A stretch of 60,315 bases of DNA from JANWZL01 sp041640815 (GTDB lineage: Bacteria > Pseudomonadota > Gammaproteobacteria > Burkholderiales > Thiobacillaceae): positions 1 to 60,315 of the forward strand of contig JBEPZO010000009.1 in assembly GCA_041640815.1 (NCBI GenBank). Reading direction: 5' to 3'. The position numbers and the translations under genes were made by a program. Below, in pieces: positions 48,391 to 57,490 of the stretch. Under the pieces are notes generated by a model. The model searched no databases. It saw only the letters and a program-made list of their open reading frames with translations, and had not been told where the DNA came from. Position 1 is the stretch's first letter; each line of letters begins with the position of its first letter.

Positions 48391-49787
48391 TAGGCGGTCA
48401 CCCCCAAGGCCACCAGACGCGGCGGGATCTGGCCGATGGAGCCAGCGCCCATGGTGAGGACCACGTCCCCATCGCGGATGAAGTCGTGTAGTGCCTGCGG
48501 CAGCTCGGCGACGTCTGCCACGAACACCGGCTCGACCTTGCCAGCCACGCGTACGGCGCGCGCTAGGCTGCGTCCGTCTGCTGCCACGATGGGGGCCTCG
48601 CCGGCGGCATAGACCTCGGTCAGCAGCAAGGCATCGGCTTGCGAGAGCACCTGCACGAAGTCCTCGAACAGGTCGCGCGTGCGCGTGTAGCGATGCGGTT
48701 GAAACACCAGCACGAGGCGGCGGCCGGGATAAACGTTGCGGGCGGCGGCCAGGGTGGCTGCCATCTCTGCGGGGTGGTGGCCGTAGTCGTCCACGAGGCA
48801 GAAGCGGCGGCCATCCGCGAGCGTCACCTCGCCATATCGTTGGAAGCGCCGCCCCACACCAGTGAAGCCGGCCAGGGCACGTTGCACCGCTGCGTCGGAC
48901 AGTTGCAGCTCCCACGCTACGGCGATGGCGGCCAGGGCATTGAGGACGTTGTGTCGGCCGGGCAGGTTGAGGGTGACGTCGATCGGGGAGCGCTCGCCAT
49001 TGCGCAGGGCAGTAAAGCGCATGCCTCCCCCTTCCGCCCGAATGTCGACGGCCTGGATGGCGCAGTCCTCGCTCGTGCCGTAGGTCATTACCGGCCGGTG
49101 TATGCGTGGCAGGATGGCGCGGACGTTGGCGTCATCGGCGCAGACCACGGCCATGCCCCAGAACGGCAGATGGTGTAGGAATTCGACGAAGGCCGCCTTC
49201 AGTCGCTCGAAGTCATGGCCATAGGTCTGCATGTGGTCCTGATCGATGTTGGTCACCACCGCGATCACCGGGTTGAGGTGCAGGAAGGAGGCATCGGACT
49301 CGTCCGCCTCGGCCACCAGATACTCCCCACGTCCCAGGCGGGCATTGGCCCCCGCGGCGAGCAGCTTGCCGCCGATGACGAAGGTGGGATCCAGCCCCGC
49401 CTCCGACAGCACGCTGGCGATGAGGCTAGTGGTGGTGGTCTTGCCGTGTGTGCCGGCGACGGCGATGCCCTGCTTGAAGCGCATCAGCTCGGCGAGCATC
49501 ATCGCGCGGGCAACCACCGGGATCCTGGCCGCTTGCGCGGCCACGACCTCTGGGTTGTCGGCAGCCACGGCCGTGGACACCACCAACACGTCTGCCCCCT
49601 GGATGTGAGCGGCGTCATGGCCGAGATGGATGCGCGCCCCCAGCTGGGCTAGGCGCCGAGTGGCCGCATTCTCGTTCAGGTCGCTGCCGGAGACCGTATA
49701 GCCCAGGTTGAGCAACACCTCGGCAATCCCGCTCATGCCAGTCCCGCCTATGCCGACGAAGTGGACATGCCGCACCTTGTGCTTCAC
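48390..49787 (-). CDS. murC: UDP-N-acetylmuramate--L-alanine ligase
   Basis: MurC adds the first amino acid, L-alanine, to UDP-MurNAc. The 465-residue product has HFVGIGGTGMSGIAEVLLN, the P-loop AGTHGKTTTT, EADESDASFLHL and DYGHHPAEM. All three Mur-ligase domains are present. It is preceded by murG after 37 bp and overlaps the murB start. Confidence 0.97.
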   Translation of the reverse strand: MKHKVRHVHFVGIGGTGMSGIAEVLLNLGYTVSGSDLNENAATRRLAQLGARIHLGHDAAHIQGADVLVVSTAVAADNPEVVAAQAARIPVVARAMMLAELMRFKQGIAVAGTHGKTTTTSLIASVLSEAGLDPTFVIGGKLLAAGANARLGRGEYLVAEADESDASFLHLNPVIAVVTNIDQDHMQTYGHDFERLKAAFVEFLHHLPFWGMAVVCADDANVRAILPRIHRPVMTYGTSEDCAIQAVDIRAEGGGMRFTALRNGERSPIDVTLNLPGRHNVLNALAAIAVAWELQLSDAAVQRALAGFTGVGRRFQRYGEVTLADGRRFCLVDDYGHHPAEMAATLAAARNVYPGRRLVLVFQPHRYTRTRDLFEDFVQVLSQADALLLTEVYAAGEAPIVAADGRSLARAVRVAGKVEPVFVADVAELPQALHDFIRDGDVVLTMGAGSIGQIPPRLVALGVTA

Positions 49788-49824
49788 TGGCGGTCTCCCA
49801 AACGTCCCAGCATCGCACCCCCTA

Positions 49825-50958
49825 TCATCCCGCGAGCGCTTTCACCACCTGGGCCACGCGTGCCGTGGCATCGGGCTTTGCCAGCTTGCGGGCCTTGTGC
49901 GCGCGCGCCAGCAACTCGGTACGGGTCAACCCCGCCAGCCACTCGGCCAGGGCCGGCGGCGTGAGCTCGCGTTGCTGCATGAGCCAGGCCGCGCCAGCGT
50001 CGCAGAGGAAGCGGGCGTTGGCGGTCTGGTGGTCGTCGACCGCATACGGGTAGGGGATGAACAGGGCCGCCACCCCGGCGGCGGCGATCTCGGCGACGGT
50101 CGATGCCCCCGCGCGGCAGATGACCACGTCGGCCCAGGCATAGGCCTCGGCCATGTCGGCGATGAACTCGACGCAGTGCGCTTGAATGCCTGCTGCCGCA
50201 TAACGGTTGTTCAGCGCCTCGAGCTTGCCCCGGCCACCCTGGTGACGGACGAGGGGGCGGGCATCTGGCGGCAGCAGCGCGAGCGCTTGCGGCACGATCT
50301 CGTTCAAGGCCTGCGCCCCCAGGCTGCCGCCCACCACCAGCAGGCGTAGCGGCCCGGTGCGGTCGGCAAGCCGGGTGGTGGGCTCGGGCAGGGCGGCGAT
50401 CTCGGGCCGCACCGGGTTACCCACCCACTCAGCCGCCACCTTGCCGCACGGGATGGGCCGATCCGTTCCGTGGGTGAAGGCCGCCGGCAGGCCCAGGAGT
50501 ACCCGGTCGGCCAAGCAGGCAAGGACGCGGTTAGCAAGCCCAGCCACGGCGTTCTGCTCGTGGATGACGAGCGGCCGAGCGAACAAGGCGGCCATCATGC
50601 CGCCGGGAAAGGCAGCATAGCCGCCGAGACCGAGTGCGACGTCGGGGCGGACACGGAATAGGGCGCGGGCAGCCTGCCAGAAGGCGATCAGGAGCTTGAA
50701 CGGCAGCAGGGTGAAGTGCAGCGGACCCTTGCCGCGCACAGCGCTGAAGCTCAAGCATTCCAGCGCATAGCCGTGCTGCGGTGCGAGTTGGGCCTCCATG
50801 CCGGCACGCGTGCCCAGCCACACCACCCGCCAACCTTGCGCACGCAACAGGGCGGCCACCGCTAGCGCCGGGAAGACATGCCCGCCGGTGCCGCCGGCCA
50901 TGATCAGCACGGTGCGCGGCGGGACGGTGGGGGTTGCGTGCTGGTCCGTCAGGTTCAC
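49825..50958 (-). CDS. murG: UDP-GlcNAc:lipid I N-acetylglucosaminyltransferase MurG
   Basis: MurG turns lipid I into lipid II at the cytoplasmic membrane face. The 377-residue product has LIMAGGTGGHVFPALAVA, LGLGGYAAFPGGM, the second-domain LLVVGGSLGAQALNE and CRAGASTVAEIAAAGVAAL. Translation starts at a GTG overlapping the ftsW stop (GTGA), with AAGGAGGT five bases upstream, one of the best ribosome-binding sites in the cluster. Confidence 0.96.
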   Translation of the reverse strand: MNLTDQHATPTVPPRTVLIMAGGTGGHVFPALAVAALLRAQGWRVVWLGTRAGMEAQLAPQHGYALECLSFSAVRGKGPLHFTLLPFKLLIAFWQAARALFRVRPDVALGLGGYAAFPGGMMAALFARPLVIHEQNAVAGLANRVLACLADRVLLGLPAAFTHGTDRPIPCGKVAAEWVGNPVRPEIAALPEPTTRLADRTGPLRLLVVGGSLGAQALNEIVPQALALLPPDARPLVRHQGGRGKLEALNNRYAAAGIQAHCVEFIADMAEAYAWADVVICRAGASTVAEIAAAGVAALFIPYPYAVDDHQTANARFLCDAGAAWLMQQRELTPPALAEWLAGLTRTELLARAHKARKLAKPDATARVAQVVKALAG

Positions 50959-52115
50959 GATTTACCTCCTTTGCCGCGCATCAGGCACCTGTTTTCGTAG
51001 TCGATACGCAAGAGCAGGGCGAGGGCCAGGCAGTTGGCGACCAGCCCGGAGCCCCCATAACTCATCAGCGGCAGCGTAAACCCCTTGGTCGGCAGCAGGC
51101 CCATGTTGACCCCCATGTTGATGAAGCCCTGTCCACCGATCCATACGCCGACACCCTGCGCCACCAAGGCAGCAAAGTTGCGCTGCATCAGGGCGGCCTG
51201 CCAGCCAATGGAAAAGGCGCGCCAGGTCAGCCAAGCGAACAGGGCGATGACGCTCAAGACGCCGATGAGCCCGAGCTCCTCGCCGATGACAGCCAGCAGG
51301 AAGTCGTTGTGCGCCTCGGGCAGGTAATGCAGCTTCTCGACGCTATCGCCCAGGCCAACACCCGTTAATTCACCACGGCCGAAGGCGATGAGGGCGTGGG
51401 TGAGCTGGTAGCCTTTGCCGAACGGGTCTTCCCAGGGGTTGAGGTAGCCATCCACGCGTGCCATGCGGTAGGGGGTTATCCAGATCAGCAACACGAAACC
51501 AATGGCCAGGAATAGGGTCAAACCGAGAAATAAGCGCCAGTTCAAACCACCGAGGAAGAGGATGGCCAGGGCAATGCTGACGATGACAGCAAAAGCGCCC
51601 AAGTCGGGCTCCAGCAGCAAGAGGGCGCCGACGGCCAGCATGACGGCGAACATGGGCATGAAGCCTTGGCGCACGCTCTCCATGAGGCCTGCCTTGCGCA
51701 CCGTGTAGTCGGCGGCGTACAACACCACGGCCAGCTTCATGAATTCGGAAGGCTGCAGATTGCCCAATGCGCCCAACGGGATCCAGCGGCGCCCCCCTTT
51801 TACCTCGTGGCCGATACCGGGAACGAGCACCAAGATCAGCAAAATGATGCCGAGGACGAACAGGGCCGGCGCCAGGCGCTGCCACAGACGGCTGGGCAGC
51901 TGAAAGGCCGCGTAGGCGAGGGCGAGGCCGATCACCAGGTAGATGCCATGCCGGGTGAGGTAGTGGTTGGGGCTGCCATACGTGGCCTCGGCAGTGGCCA
52001 CCGAAGCGGAATAGACCATGACCAGGCCCAGCCCCAGCAGGGCGAGCGCCACCCACATGAGCCCCCAGTCATAAGGGGCGAGGCTGGAGCGCTTGAGGGC
52101 GGCGTTATGGAACAT
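50955..52115 (-). CDS. ftsW: Peptidoglycan glycosyltransferase FtsW
   Basis: FtsW is a SEDS-family lipid II polymerase acting with FtsI at the septum. The 386-residue product has ten hydrophobic segments, an extracellular loop with EAHNDFLLAVIGEELGL, and GLLPTKGFTLPLMSYGGSGL near the end. I start at the ATG at 52115, which has AGGAGG upstream; a longer frame to 52316 overlaps murD and its extra part is not FtsW-like. It overlaps the murD end by 11 bases. Confidence 0.95.
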   Translation of the reverse strand: MFHNAALKRSSLAPYDWGLMWVALALLGLGLVMVYSASVATAEATYGSPNHYLTRHGIYLVIGLALAYAAFQLPSRLWQRLAPALFVLGIILLILVLVPGIGHEVKGGRRWIPLGALGNLQPSEFMKLAVVLYAADYTVRKAGLMESVRQGFMPMFAVMLAVGALLLLEPDLGAFAVIVSIALAILFLGGLNWRLFLGLTLFLAIGFVLLIWITPYRMARVDGYLNPWEDPFGKGYQLTHALIAFGRGELTGVGLGDSVEKLHYLPEAHNDFLLAVIGEELGLIGVLSVIALFAWLTWRAFSIGWQAALMQRNFAALVAQGVGVWIGGQGFINMGVNMGLLPTKGFTLPLMSYGGSGLVANCLALALLLRIDYENRCLMRGKGGKS

Positions 52116-53568
52116 GGCCGCCTCCTGCGGGCAAGGGGTGAGAGGTAAAGGTTGAGGCGGCGCCGAGCTTGCGCACCGCGTTGACGAATACCTCGGCGCG
52201 ATGCACGTAGTCGCGGAACATGTCGAAACTGGCACAGGCGGGTGAGAGCAGGACGGCATCCCCGGGTTGAGCCTGGGCATGGGCCATCTGCACCGCCTCC
52301 TCCAGGCTCGCGGCATGCAGACAGGGGACGGCGCCAGCTAGGGCGGCCTCGATCAAGGGGGCATCGCGGCCGATCAGGATCATCGCCCGGACGCGACCGA
52401 CCGCCGCGCGTAAGGGGGTGAAGTCTTGGCCCTTGCCGTCGCCACCGGCGATCAGCACCACCGGGCACTGGAAGCCGTTGAGCGCGGCTACGGTGGCGCC
52501 GACGTTGGTGCCTTTGGAGTCGTCGTACCAGCTCACGCCATCGATCTCGCCCACTTTTTCGACCCGATGCGGCAGGCCGCTGAAGGTTGCCAGTCCTTCC
52601 AGCAGGTGGGGGTAGGGCAGGTCGATGGCCCGCGTCAGGGCGAGGGCAGCAAGCGCGTTGGCGGCGTTGTGTAGCCCCGCGATCGCAAGCTCTGCCACCG
52701 GCATGAGCGGGGTGGTGCCCTCGGCCAACCACTTCTGCTGGCCGCGTTCGGTGATCCCCCACTCGCCGGCATGAAAACCGGTGTTAAGGCCAAAGGTCCA
52801 CAAACGCCAGCCAGGACGGACCATCTTCATGACCAGGGGATCATCGCGGTTGAGGATTTGGGTTTGTGCAGACCCGGCAAGCGGTGCGTGCGCTTGGCTC
52901 AAGGGGCCGAAGATGCGCGCCTTGGCGGCGGCGTAATCGTTGATCCCAGCGTAGCGGTCCATGTGGTCTGGGCTGAGATTGAGCACGGTGGCGGCGTCAG
53001 GCATGAGGCTCGAGGTCGTCTCGAGCTGGAAGCTCGACAGTTCCAGCACCCACACTTCTGGCCAGTGGTGAGCGGCCTCCGCCGCGGCCAGGGCATCGAG
53101 CACCGGCAGCCCGATGTTGCCGGCCACCACCGTATGCCGGCCGGCCGTCCTGCACAGGTGGCCAGTCAGGGCGGTGACCGTGCTCTTGCCGTTGGAGCCG
53201 GTGATGGCCAGTACGCGTGCGGGACGGGGGCAGTGCGGCAAGGCGCGGGCAAAGAGCTCCACGTCACCCACCACCTCTTTGCCGGCAGCGGTTGCAGCGG
53301 CGATTTCGGGGGTGGAGCGGGGCAGGCCGGGGCTGAGCACGATCAACTCTGCCCAGTCGAAGTCGGCTGCCTTGAGTCCGCCTAGATGCAGCGTGAGCTC
53401 GGGATGTTCGGCGCGCAGAGCCTCGGCGTTGGGCGTGCTGGCACGGGTGTCGGTCGCGCGCACCTCAGCCCCGTGGCGCAACAGCCAGCGCACACACGCA
53501 CCACCCGTGGCCCCTAGCCCCACCACCAATGCCTTCAGGCCGGCGTAGTCGAAGCCTCCACCCCTCAC
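52105..53568 (-). CDS. murD: UDP-N-acetylmuramoyl-L-alanine--D-glutamate ligase
   Basis: MurD adds D-glutamate to UDP-MurNAc-L-Ala. The 487-residue product has ALVVGLGATGGACVRWL, the P-loop ITGSNGKSTVT, LELSSFQLETT, NLSPDHMDRY, and DDSKGTNVGATVAAL. Translation starts at a GTG with GGAG about seven bases upstream. It is slightly longer than the usual near 440-450 residues, mainly through inserts around PLAGSAQTQ and the C-terminus VNAVRKLGAASTFTSHPL. Confidence 0.95.
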   Translation of the reverse strand: MRGGGFDYAGLKALVVGLGATGGACVRWLLRHGAEVRATDTRASTPNAEALRAEHPELTLHLGGLKAADFDWAELIVLSPGLPRSTPEIAAATAAGKEVVGDVELFARALPHCPRPARVLAITGSNGKSTVTALTGHLCRTAGRHTVVAGNIGLPVLDALAAAEAAHHWPEVWVLELSSFQLETTSSLMPDAATVLNLSPDHMDRYAGINDYAAAKARIFGPLSQAHAPLAGSAQTQILNRDDPLVMKMVRPGWRLWTFGLNTGFHAGEWGITERGQQKWLAEGTTPLMPVAELAIAGLHNAANALAALALTRAIDLPYPHLLEGLATFSGLPHRVEKVGEIDGVSWYDDSKGTNVGATVAALNGFQCPVVLIAGGDGKGQDFTPLRAAVGRVRAMILIGRDAPLIEAALAGAVPCLHAASLEEAVQMAHAQAQPGDAVLLSPACASFDMFRDYVHRAEVFVNAVRKLGAASTFTSHPLPAGGGHVP

Positions 53569-53578
53569 GCCTTACTCC

Positions 53579-54664
53579 TCACCGCAGTTTCAGCGTCGAT
53601 AGCCCGATCAACACCAGCACGATGCTGATGATCCAGAAGCGCACCACCACCTGCGTCTCCTTCCAACCCTTGAGCTCGAAGTGGTGGTGCAGCGGCGCCA
53701 TGAGGAAGATGCGCTTGCGCCTGAGCTTGTAGGAGCCCACCTGCAACATCACGGAGACCGTCTCCAGGACGAAGACCCCCCCCATGATGAACAGCACGAT
53801 CTCCTGCCGCACGATGACCGCCACCACCCCGAGCGCTGCCCCCAACGCCAGGGCGCCGACATCGCCCATGAACACCTCGGCCGGGTAGGCGTTGAACCAA
53901 AGGAAGGCGAGCCCCGCCCCGACCAGGGCGGCGCAGAAGATGGTCAGCTCCCCCGCGCCCGGGATGTGCGGCAACCCCAGATACTTGGCGAACACGGCGT
54001 GGCCTGCCACGTAGGCGAAGATGCCCAAGGCCCCAGCGACCATCACCGTTGGCAAGATGGCCAGGCCATCGGCCCCATCGGTGAGGTTGACGGCGTTGCT
54101 GGTGCCGACGATGACGAAGTAAGCCAGCAGCACGAAGCCGACCACGCCGAGCGGCATGACTATCTGCTTGAAAAAGGGCACGATGAGCTCGGTTTGAGCG
54201 GGCAGATGCGCAGACATGGCCAGGTAGGCAGCCACGGCGAGGGCGATCACCGACTGCCAGAAATACTTCCACCGCGCTGGCAGGCCGCGGGGGTTCTTCT
54301 CCACCACCTTGCGCCAGTCGTCCACCCAACCGATGGCGCCAAAGCCAGCCAGCGTGAAAAGCCCTACCCAGACATAGGTGTTGCGCAGATCTGCCCAGAG
54401 GAGGGTAGAAAGCCCCATGCTGATCAGGATCAAGGCACCGCCCATGGTAGGGGTGCCGGCCTTGGGCAAATGGCTCTTGGGGCCGTCGTCGCGCACCGCC
54501 TGCCCGATCTTGAGGTCCGTCAAGCGGCGGATCATCCACGGCCCGACCAGGAAGGAGATCGCCAAGGCCGTGAGCGCCGCCAACACCGAGCGCAGGGTGA
54601 TGTACTGAAAGACGTTGAAGGCGCGGATGTCGTGGCCCAGCCATTGGGCGAGCATCAGGAGCAT
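53579..54664 (-). CDS. mraY: Phospho-N-acetylmuramoyl-pentapeptide-transferase MraY
   Basis: MraY makes lipid I by moving phospho-MurNAc-pentapeptide to undecaprenyl phosphate. The 361-residue polytopic protein has GTPTMGGALILI, the DDW segment GWVDDWRKVVEKNPRGL, NLTDGADGLAI with the catalytic Asp, and FMGDVGALALGAALG, and ends LMAPLHHHFELKGWKE. A 359-residue frame on the same strand in another phase is only a shadow. It overlaps the murF 3' end by 10 bases. Confidence 0.97.
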   Translation of the reverse strand: MLLMLAQWLGHDIRAFNVFQYITLRSVLAALTALAISFLVGPWMIRRLTDLKIGQAVRDDGPKSHLPKAGTPTMGGALILISMGLSTLLWADLRNTYVWVGLFTLAGFGAIGWVDDWRKVVEKNPRGLPARWKYFWQSVIALAVAAYLAMSAHLPAQTELIVPFFKQIVMPLGVVGFVLLAYFVIVGTSNAVNLTDGADGLAILPTVMVAGALGIFAYVAGHAVFAKYLGLPHIPGAGELTIFCAALVGAGLAFLWFNAYPAEVFMGDVGALALGAALGVVAVIVRQEIVLFIMGGVFVLETVSVMLQVGSYKLRRKRIFLMAPLHHHFELKGWKETQVVVRFWIISIVLVLIGLSTLKLR

Positions 54665-56022
54665 AGCTGCCGCTCCTCCACGAAGGATTGCACGATGCGC
54701 TCCATACGCATGAAACGGGACCCCTTGACCAACACCGTCACGTCGGGGGCAAGGGCGTTTTCGATCTCGGCCAGCAACTCCTCGATGCGCTCGAAGTGCA
54801 TGGCGCCAGCGCCGAAGCCCTTGACCGCATGCACGGCAAGCTCACCCAAGGCGAGCAGGCGGTCGATGCCGGCGGCACGCGCCGCTTCGCCTATCGATCG
54901 GTGCAGCTCGGCCGCCCCCGCACCCAATTCGCCCATGTCGCCCAACACCAGGATGCGCCGGCCAGGCTGCGCGGCGAGCACGGCGATGGCCGCGGCGACG
55001 GAATCGGGGTTGGCGTTGTAACTGTCGTCGATGAGGGTGGCGCCCAGGATGCAGGGATGGCGTTGCAGGCGCCCCTTGACACCGCGATAGGCGCTGAGTC
55101 CGGCGCGAATCGCTTCGGCCGAGGCCCCGACGGCGATGGCTGCCGCCGCGGCGGCAGTGGCGTTGCGCACGTTATGCAGACCCGGCACCTGCAAGGTACA
55201 AGTGATGCGGCCCAAGGGGGTATGCAAGGTCAAGCGGCTGCTTGCCGCGTCGAGCGCGTACTCCGCCCACAGTTCGGCCTCGGGCCCAAGCCCGAAACGC
55301 AAGGCCCGGCGACCGCGGTTGAGTTCCAGCCACAAGGGGGCGTGCGGGTCGTCGCTGTTGATCAGTGCCACACCGTCCGGTCTCAGACCCTCGTAGATCT
55401 CTGCCTTGGCGCGGGCAACGGCCTCGACCGTCGCCAGACCTTCGAGGTGGGCGCGCTGGGCGTTATTGACGAGCGCTGCATCGGGTTGGGCAAGGCGGGT
55501 GAGGTAGGCGATCTCGCCGGCATGGTTCATGCCCATCTCGATCACGCCGTAGCGGTGGGCTGGTGTGAGCTTGAGCAGGGTGAGCGGCACGCCAATGTCG
55601 TTGTTGAGGTTGCCCTCGGTGGCGAGCACCGCTTGCTCGCCGGCGTGCGCACGCAAGATGGCCGCCGTCATCTCCTTGACGCTGGTCTTGCCGTTGCTGC
55701 CGGTGATGGCCACGATGCGGGCCGGCATCTGCGCGCGATGCCAGGCGGCAAGCTTGCCCAAGGCGAGGCGGGTATCTTCGACGACGAGCGTCGGCGGCGG
55801 CCCTGGCGGCAGGGGGTGGGCGCGGTCGATCATCACGGCGGCGGCCCCTTTGCCAAGCGCCTCCTGCACGAAGGCATGGCCGTCGAAACGCCTTCCGCGC
55901 AAGGCGACGAACAGGCAACCCGGCTTTAGGTCGCGGCTGTCGCTGTGCACGCCCTCGAAGGCGACGTCTGGACCGATCGCCTCGGCGCCAATGGCGCGCG
56001 CTGCCTCATCTAGACGCATCAT
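54655..56022 (-). CDS. murF: UDP-MurNAc-tripeptide--D-Ala-D-Ala ligase MurF
   Basis: MurF adds D-Ala-D-Ala to the tripeptide precursor. The 455-residue product has HSDSRDLKPGCLFVALRG, the P-loop ITGSNGKTSVKEMTA, EMGMNHAGEIAYLT and DDSYNANPDSVAAAI. I choose the ATG at 56022, with AGGAGAGG upstream; the longer frame to 56121 overlaps murE out of frame and lacks homology. A second ATG follows directly. Confidence 0.96.
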   Translation of the reverse strand: MMRLDEAARAIGAEAIGPDVAFEGVHSDSRDLKPGCLFVALRGRRFDGHAFVQEALGKGAAAVMIDRAHPLPPGPPPTLVVEDTRLALGKLAAWHRAQMPARIVAITGSNGKTSVKEMTAAILRAHAGEQAVLATEGNLNNDIGVPLTLLKLTPAHRYGVIEMGMNHAGEIAYLTRLAQPDAALVNNAQRAHLEGLATVEAVARAKAEIYEGLRPDGVALINSDDPHAPLWLELNRGRRALRFGLGPEAELWAEYALDAASSRLTLHTPLGRITCTLQVPGLHNVRNATAAAAAAIAVGASAEAIRAGLSAYRGVKGRLQRHPCILGATLIDDSYNANPDSVAAAIAVLAAQPGRRILVLGDMGELGAGAAELHRSIGEAARAAGIDRLLALGELAVHAVKGFGAGAMHFERIEELLAEIENALAPDVTVLVKGSRFMRMERIVQSFVEERQLCS

Positions 56023-57490
56023 GTTCCCTCTCCTGCAGGGCCGTGCGGGCGACTTCGAGGTCCGAGAACGGTAGCCGCCTGCCTTGGATCTCCTGGTAAT
56101 CCTCATGCCCCTTGCCGGCAATCAGCACCACATCGTCGGCTGCCGCCGCGTGCACGGCGTGGTGTATGGCCTCGGCCCGGTCGACGATGGCGGTCTGCCC
56201 GGGTGGCATGCCAGCGAGGATGTCGGCGATGATCGCGGCAGGGTCCTCGTGGCGCGGATTGTCGCTGGTGACCACGACCTGATCGGCCAGCGTTGCGGCA
56301 ATACCGCCCATGAGCGGGCGTTTGCCGCGGTCGCGGCCGCCGCCGGCGCCGAACACACACCACAAGCGGCCACGGGTGAGCGGGCGCAGGGCCTTGAGCG
56401 TCTTTTCCAAGGCATCCGGGGTGTGCGCATAATCCACCACCACCGTCGGCGAATGCGCCCCCAGCCGCAGGGTCTGCAGGCGGCCGGCCACCGGCCGCAA
56501 TTGCGCCAGCTGCGCCAGTGCCGTCTCCAGGCCAACGCCGGCGGCCAGCAAGCCGCCGAGCACGGCGAGCAAGTTATAGGCGTTGAACTCGCCCAGCAGG
56601 GGGCTGACGATCTCGCCGCCACCCCACGGTGTGCGCACCTGCATGCGCAGACCCTGGGTGCTGAGCACAAGCCTGCTCGCCTGGATCTCGCCCTGCTTTT
56701 GGCCATAGCCCAGGCGTTCGACCTGCGTGCCCGCAAGCTGCGCATAGAGCGAGCAGCCGAAGGCGTCGTCTAGATTGAGCACCGCCCATTTCAGGCCCGG
56801 CCAGCCAAAGAGCTTGGCCTTGGCCTGGGCGTAAGCGGCGAAGTCGCCGTGGTAGTCGAGGTGGTCGCGCGACAGGTTGGTGAGCACGGCCACGTCGAAA
56901 TGCACGCCTTGCACGCGCCCCTGGTCCAAACCGTGCGAGGAGACCTCCATCACCGCGGCTTGCGCCCCGGCAGCGCGATATTCCGCCAGCAGGCGCTGCA
57001 GGGTGACAGCGTCCGGGGTGGTATGACTGGCGGCGGTGAGGGCGCCGGGCAGGCCGTTGCCGAGCGTGCCGAGGATGGCGCTGGGCTTGCCGGCCGCCGT
57101 CAACGACGCGCCCAGCCAGTGCGCGACGGAGGTCTTGCCGTTAGTGCCGGTGATGCCGGTCATCCACAAGGCACGGCTAGGCTCACCATACCAACGTGCG
57201 GCGAGCGCCGCCACCAGGGCGCGCAGGCCATGCACGGGCAGGTTGGGCAGGTCGCCTTTGAGTGTCCAGCTATAGCCTTCAGCCTCCCAGAGGACGGCTT
57301 TAGCCCCCGCCGCGACCGCCTGCGGGATGTAGCGACGTCCGTCATGGACATCGCCGGGGAAGGCCAGGAAGACATCACCCGCAGCGATGCGGCGACTGTC
57401 GGCGCTCAAGTGTGTGCCGGCCGGACAATGCGCGTGCAACCAATCGAGCATCGCATCGACGGTGTCGACCGCCAGGGCTGCGGACATCAT
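56006..57490 (-). CDS. murE: UDP-MurNAc-dipeptide--meso-DAP ligase MurE
   Basis: MurE adds the third peptide residue to the wall precursor. The 494-residue product has SADSRRIAAGDVFLAFPG, the P-loop GITGTNGKTSV, EVSSHGLDQGRV and FGAGGGRDRGKRPLM. The motif SDNPRHEDP contains DNPR, which selects meso-diaminopimelate. The ATG at 57490 has GGAGAGG five bases upstream, inside the ftsI end, and overlaps the ftsI stop. Confidence 0.97.
   Translation of the reverse strand: MMSAALAVDTVDAMLDWLHAHCPAGTHLSADSRRIAAGDVFLAFPGDVHDGRRYIPQAVAAGAKAVLWEAEGYSWTLKGDLPNLPVHGLRALVAALAARWYGEPSRALWMTGITGTNGKTSVAHWLGASLTAAGKPSAILGTLGNGLPGALTAASHTTPDAVTLQRLLAEYRAAGAQAAVMEVSSHGLDQGRVQGVHFDVAVLTNLSRDHLDYHGDFAAYAQAKAKLFGWPGLKWAVLNLDDAFGCSLYAQLAGTQVERLGYGQKQGEIQASRLVLSTQGLRMQVRTPWGGGEIVSPLLGEFNAYNLLAVLGGLLAAGVGLETALAQLAQLRPVAGRLQTLRLGAHSPTVVVDYAHTPDALEKTLKALRPLTRGRLWCVFGAGGGRDRGKRPLMGGIAATLADQVVVTSDNPRHEDPAAIIADILAGMPPGQTAIVDRAEAIHHAVHAAAADDVVLIAGKGHEDYQEIQGRRLPFSDLEVARTALQEREHDASR

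Noticed and set aside
53565..54644. 359-codon frame on the same strand as mraY in another phase
   Set aside because: Overlaps mraY fully; the mraY frame has all family motifs while this one is Gly/Arg-rich without any.
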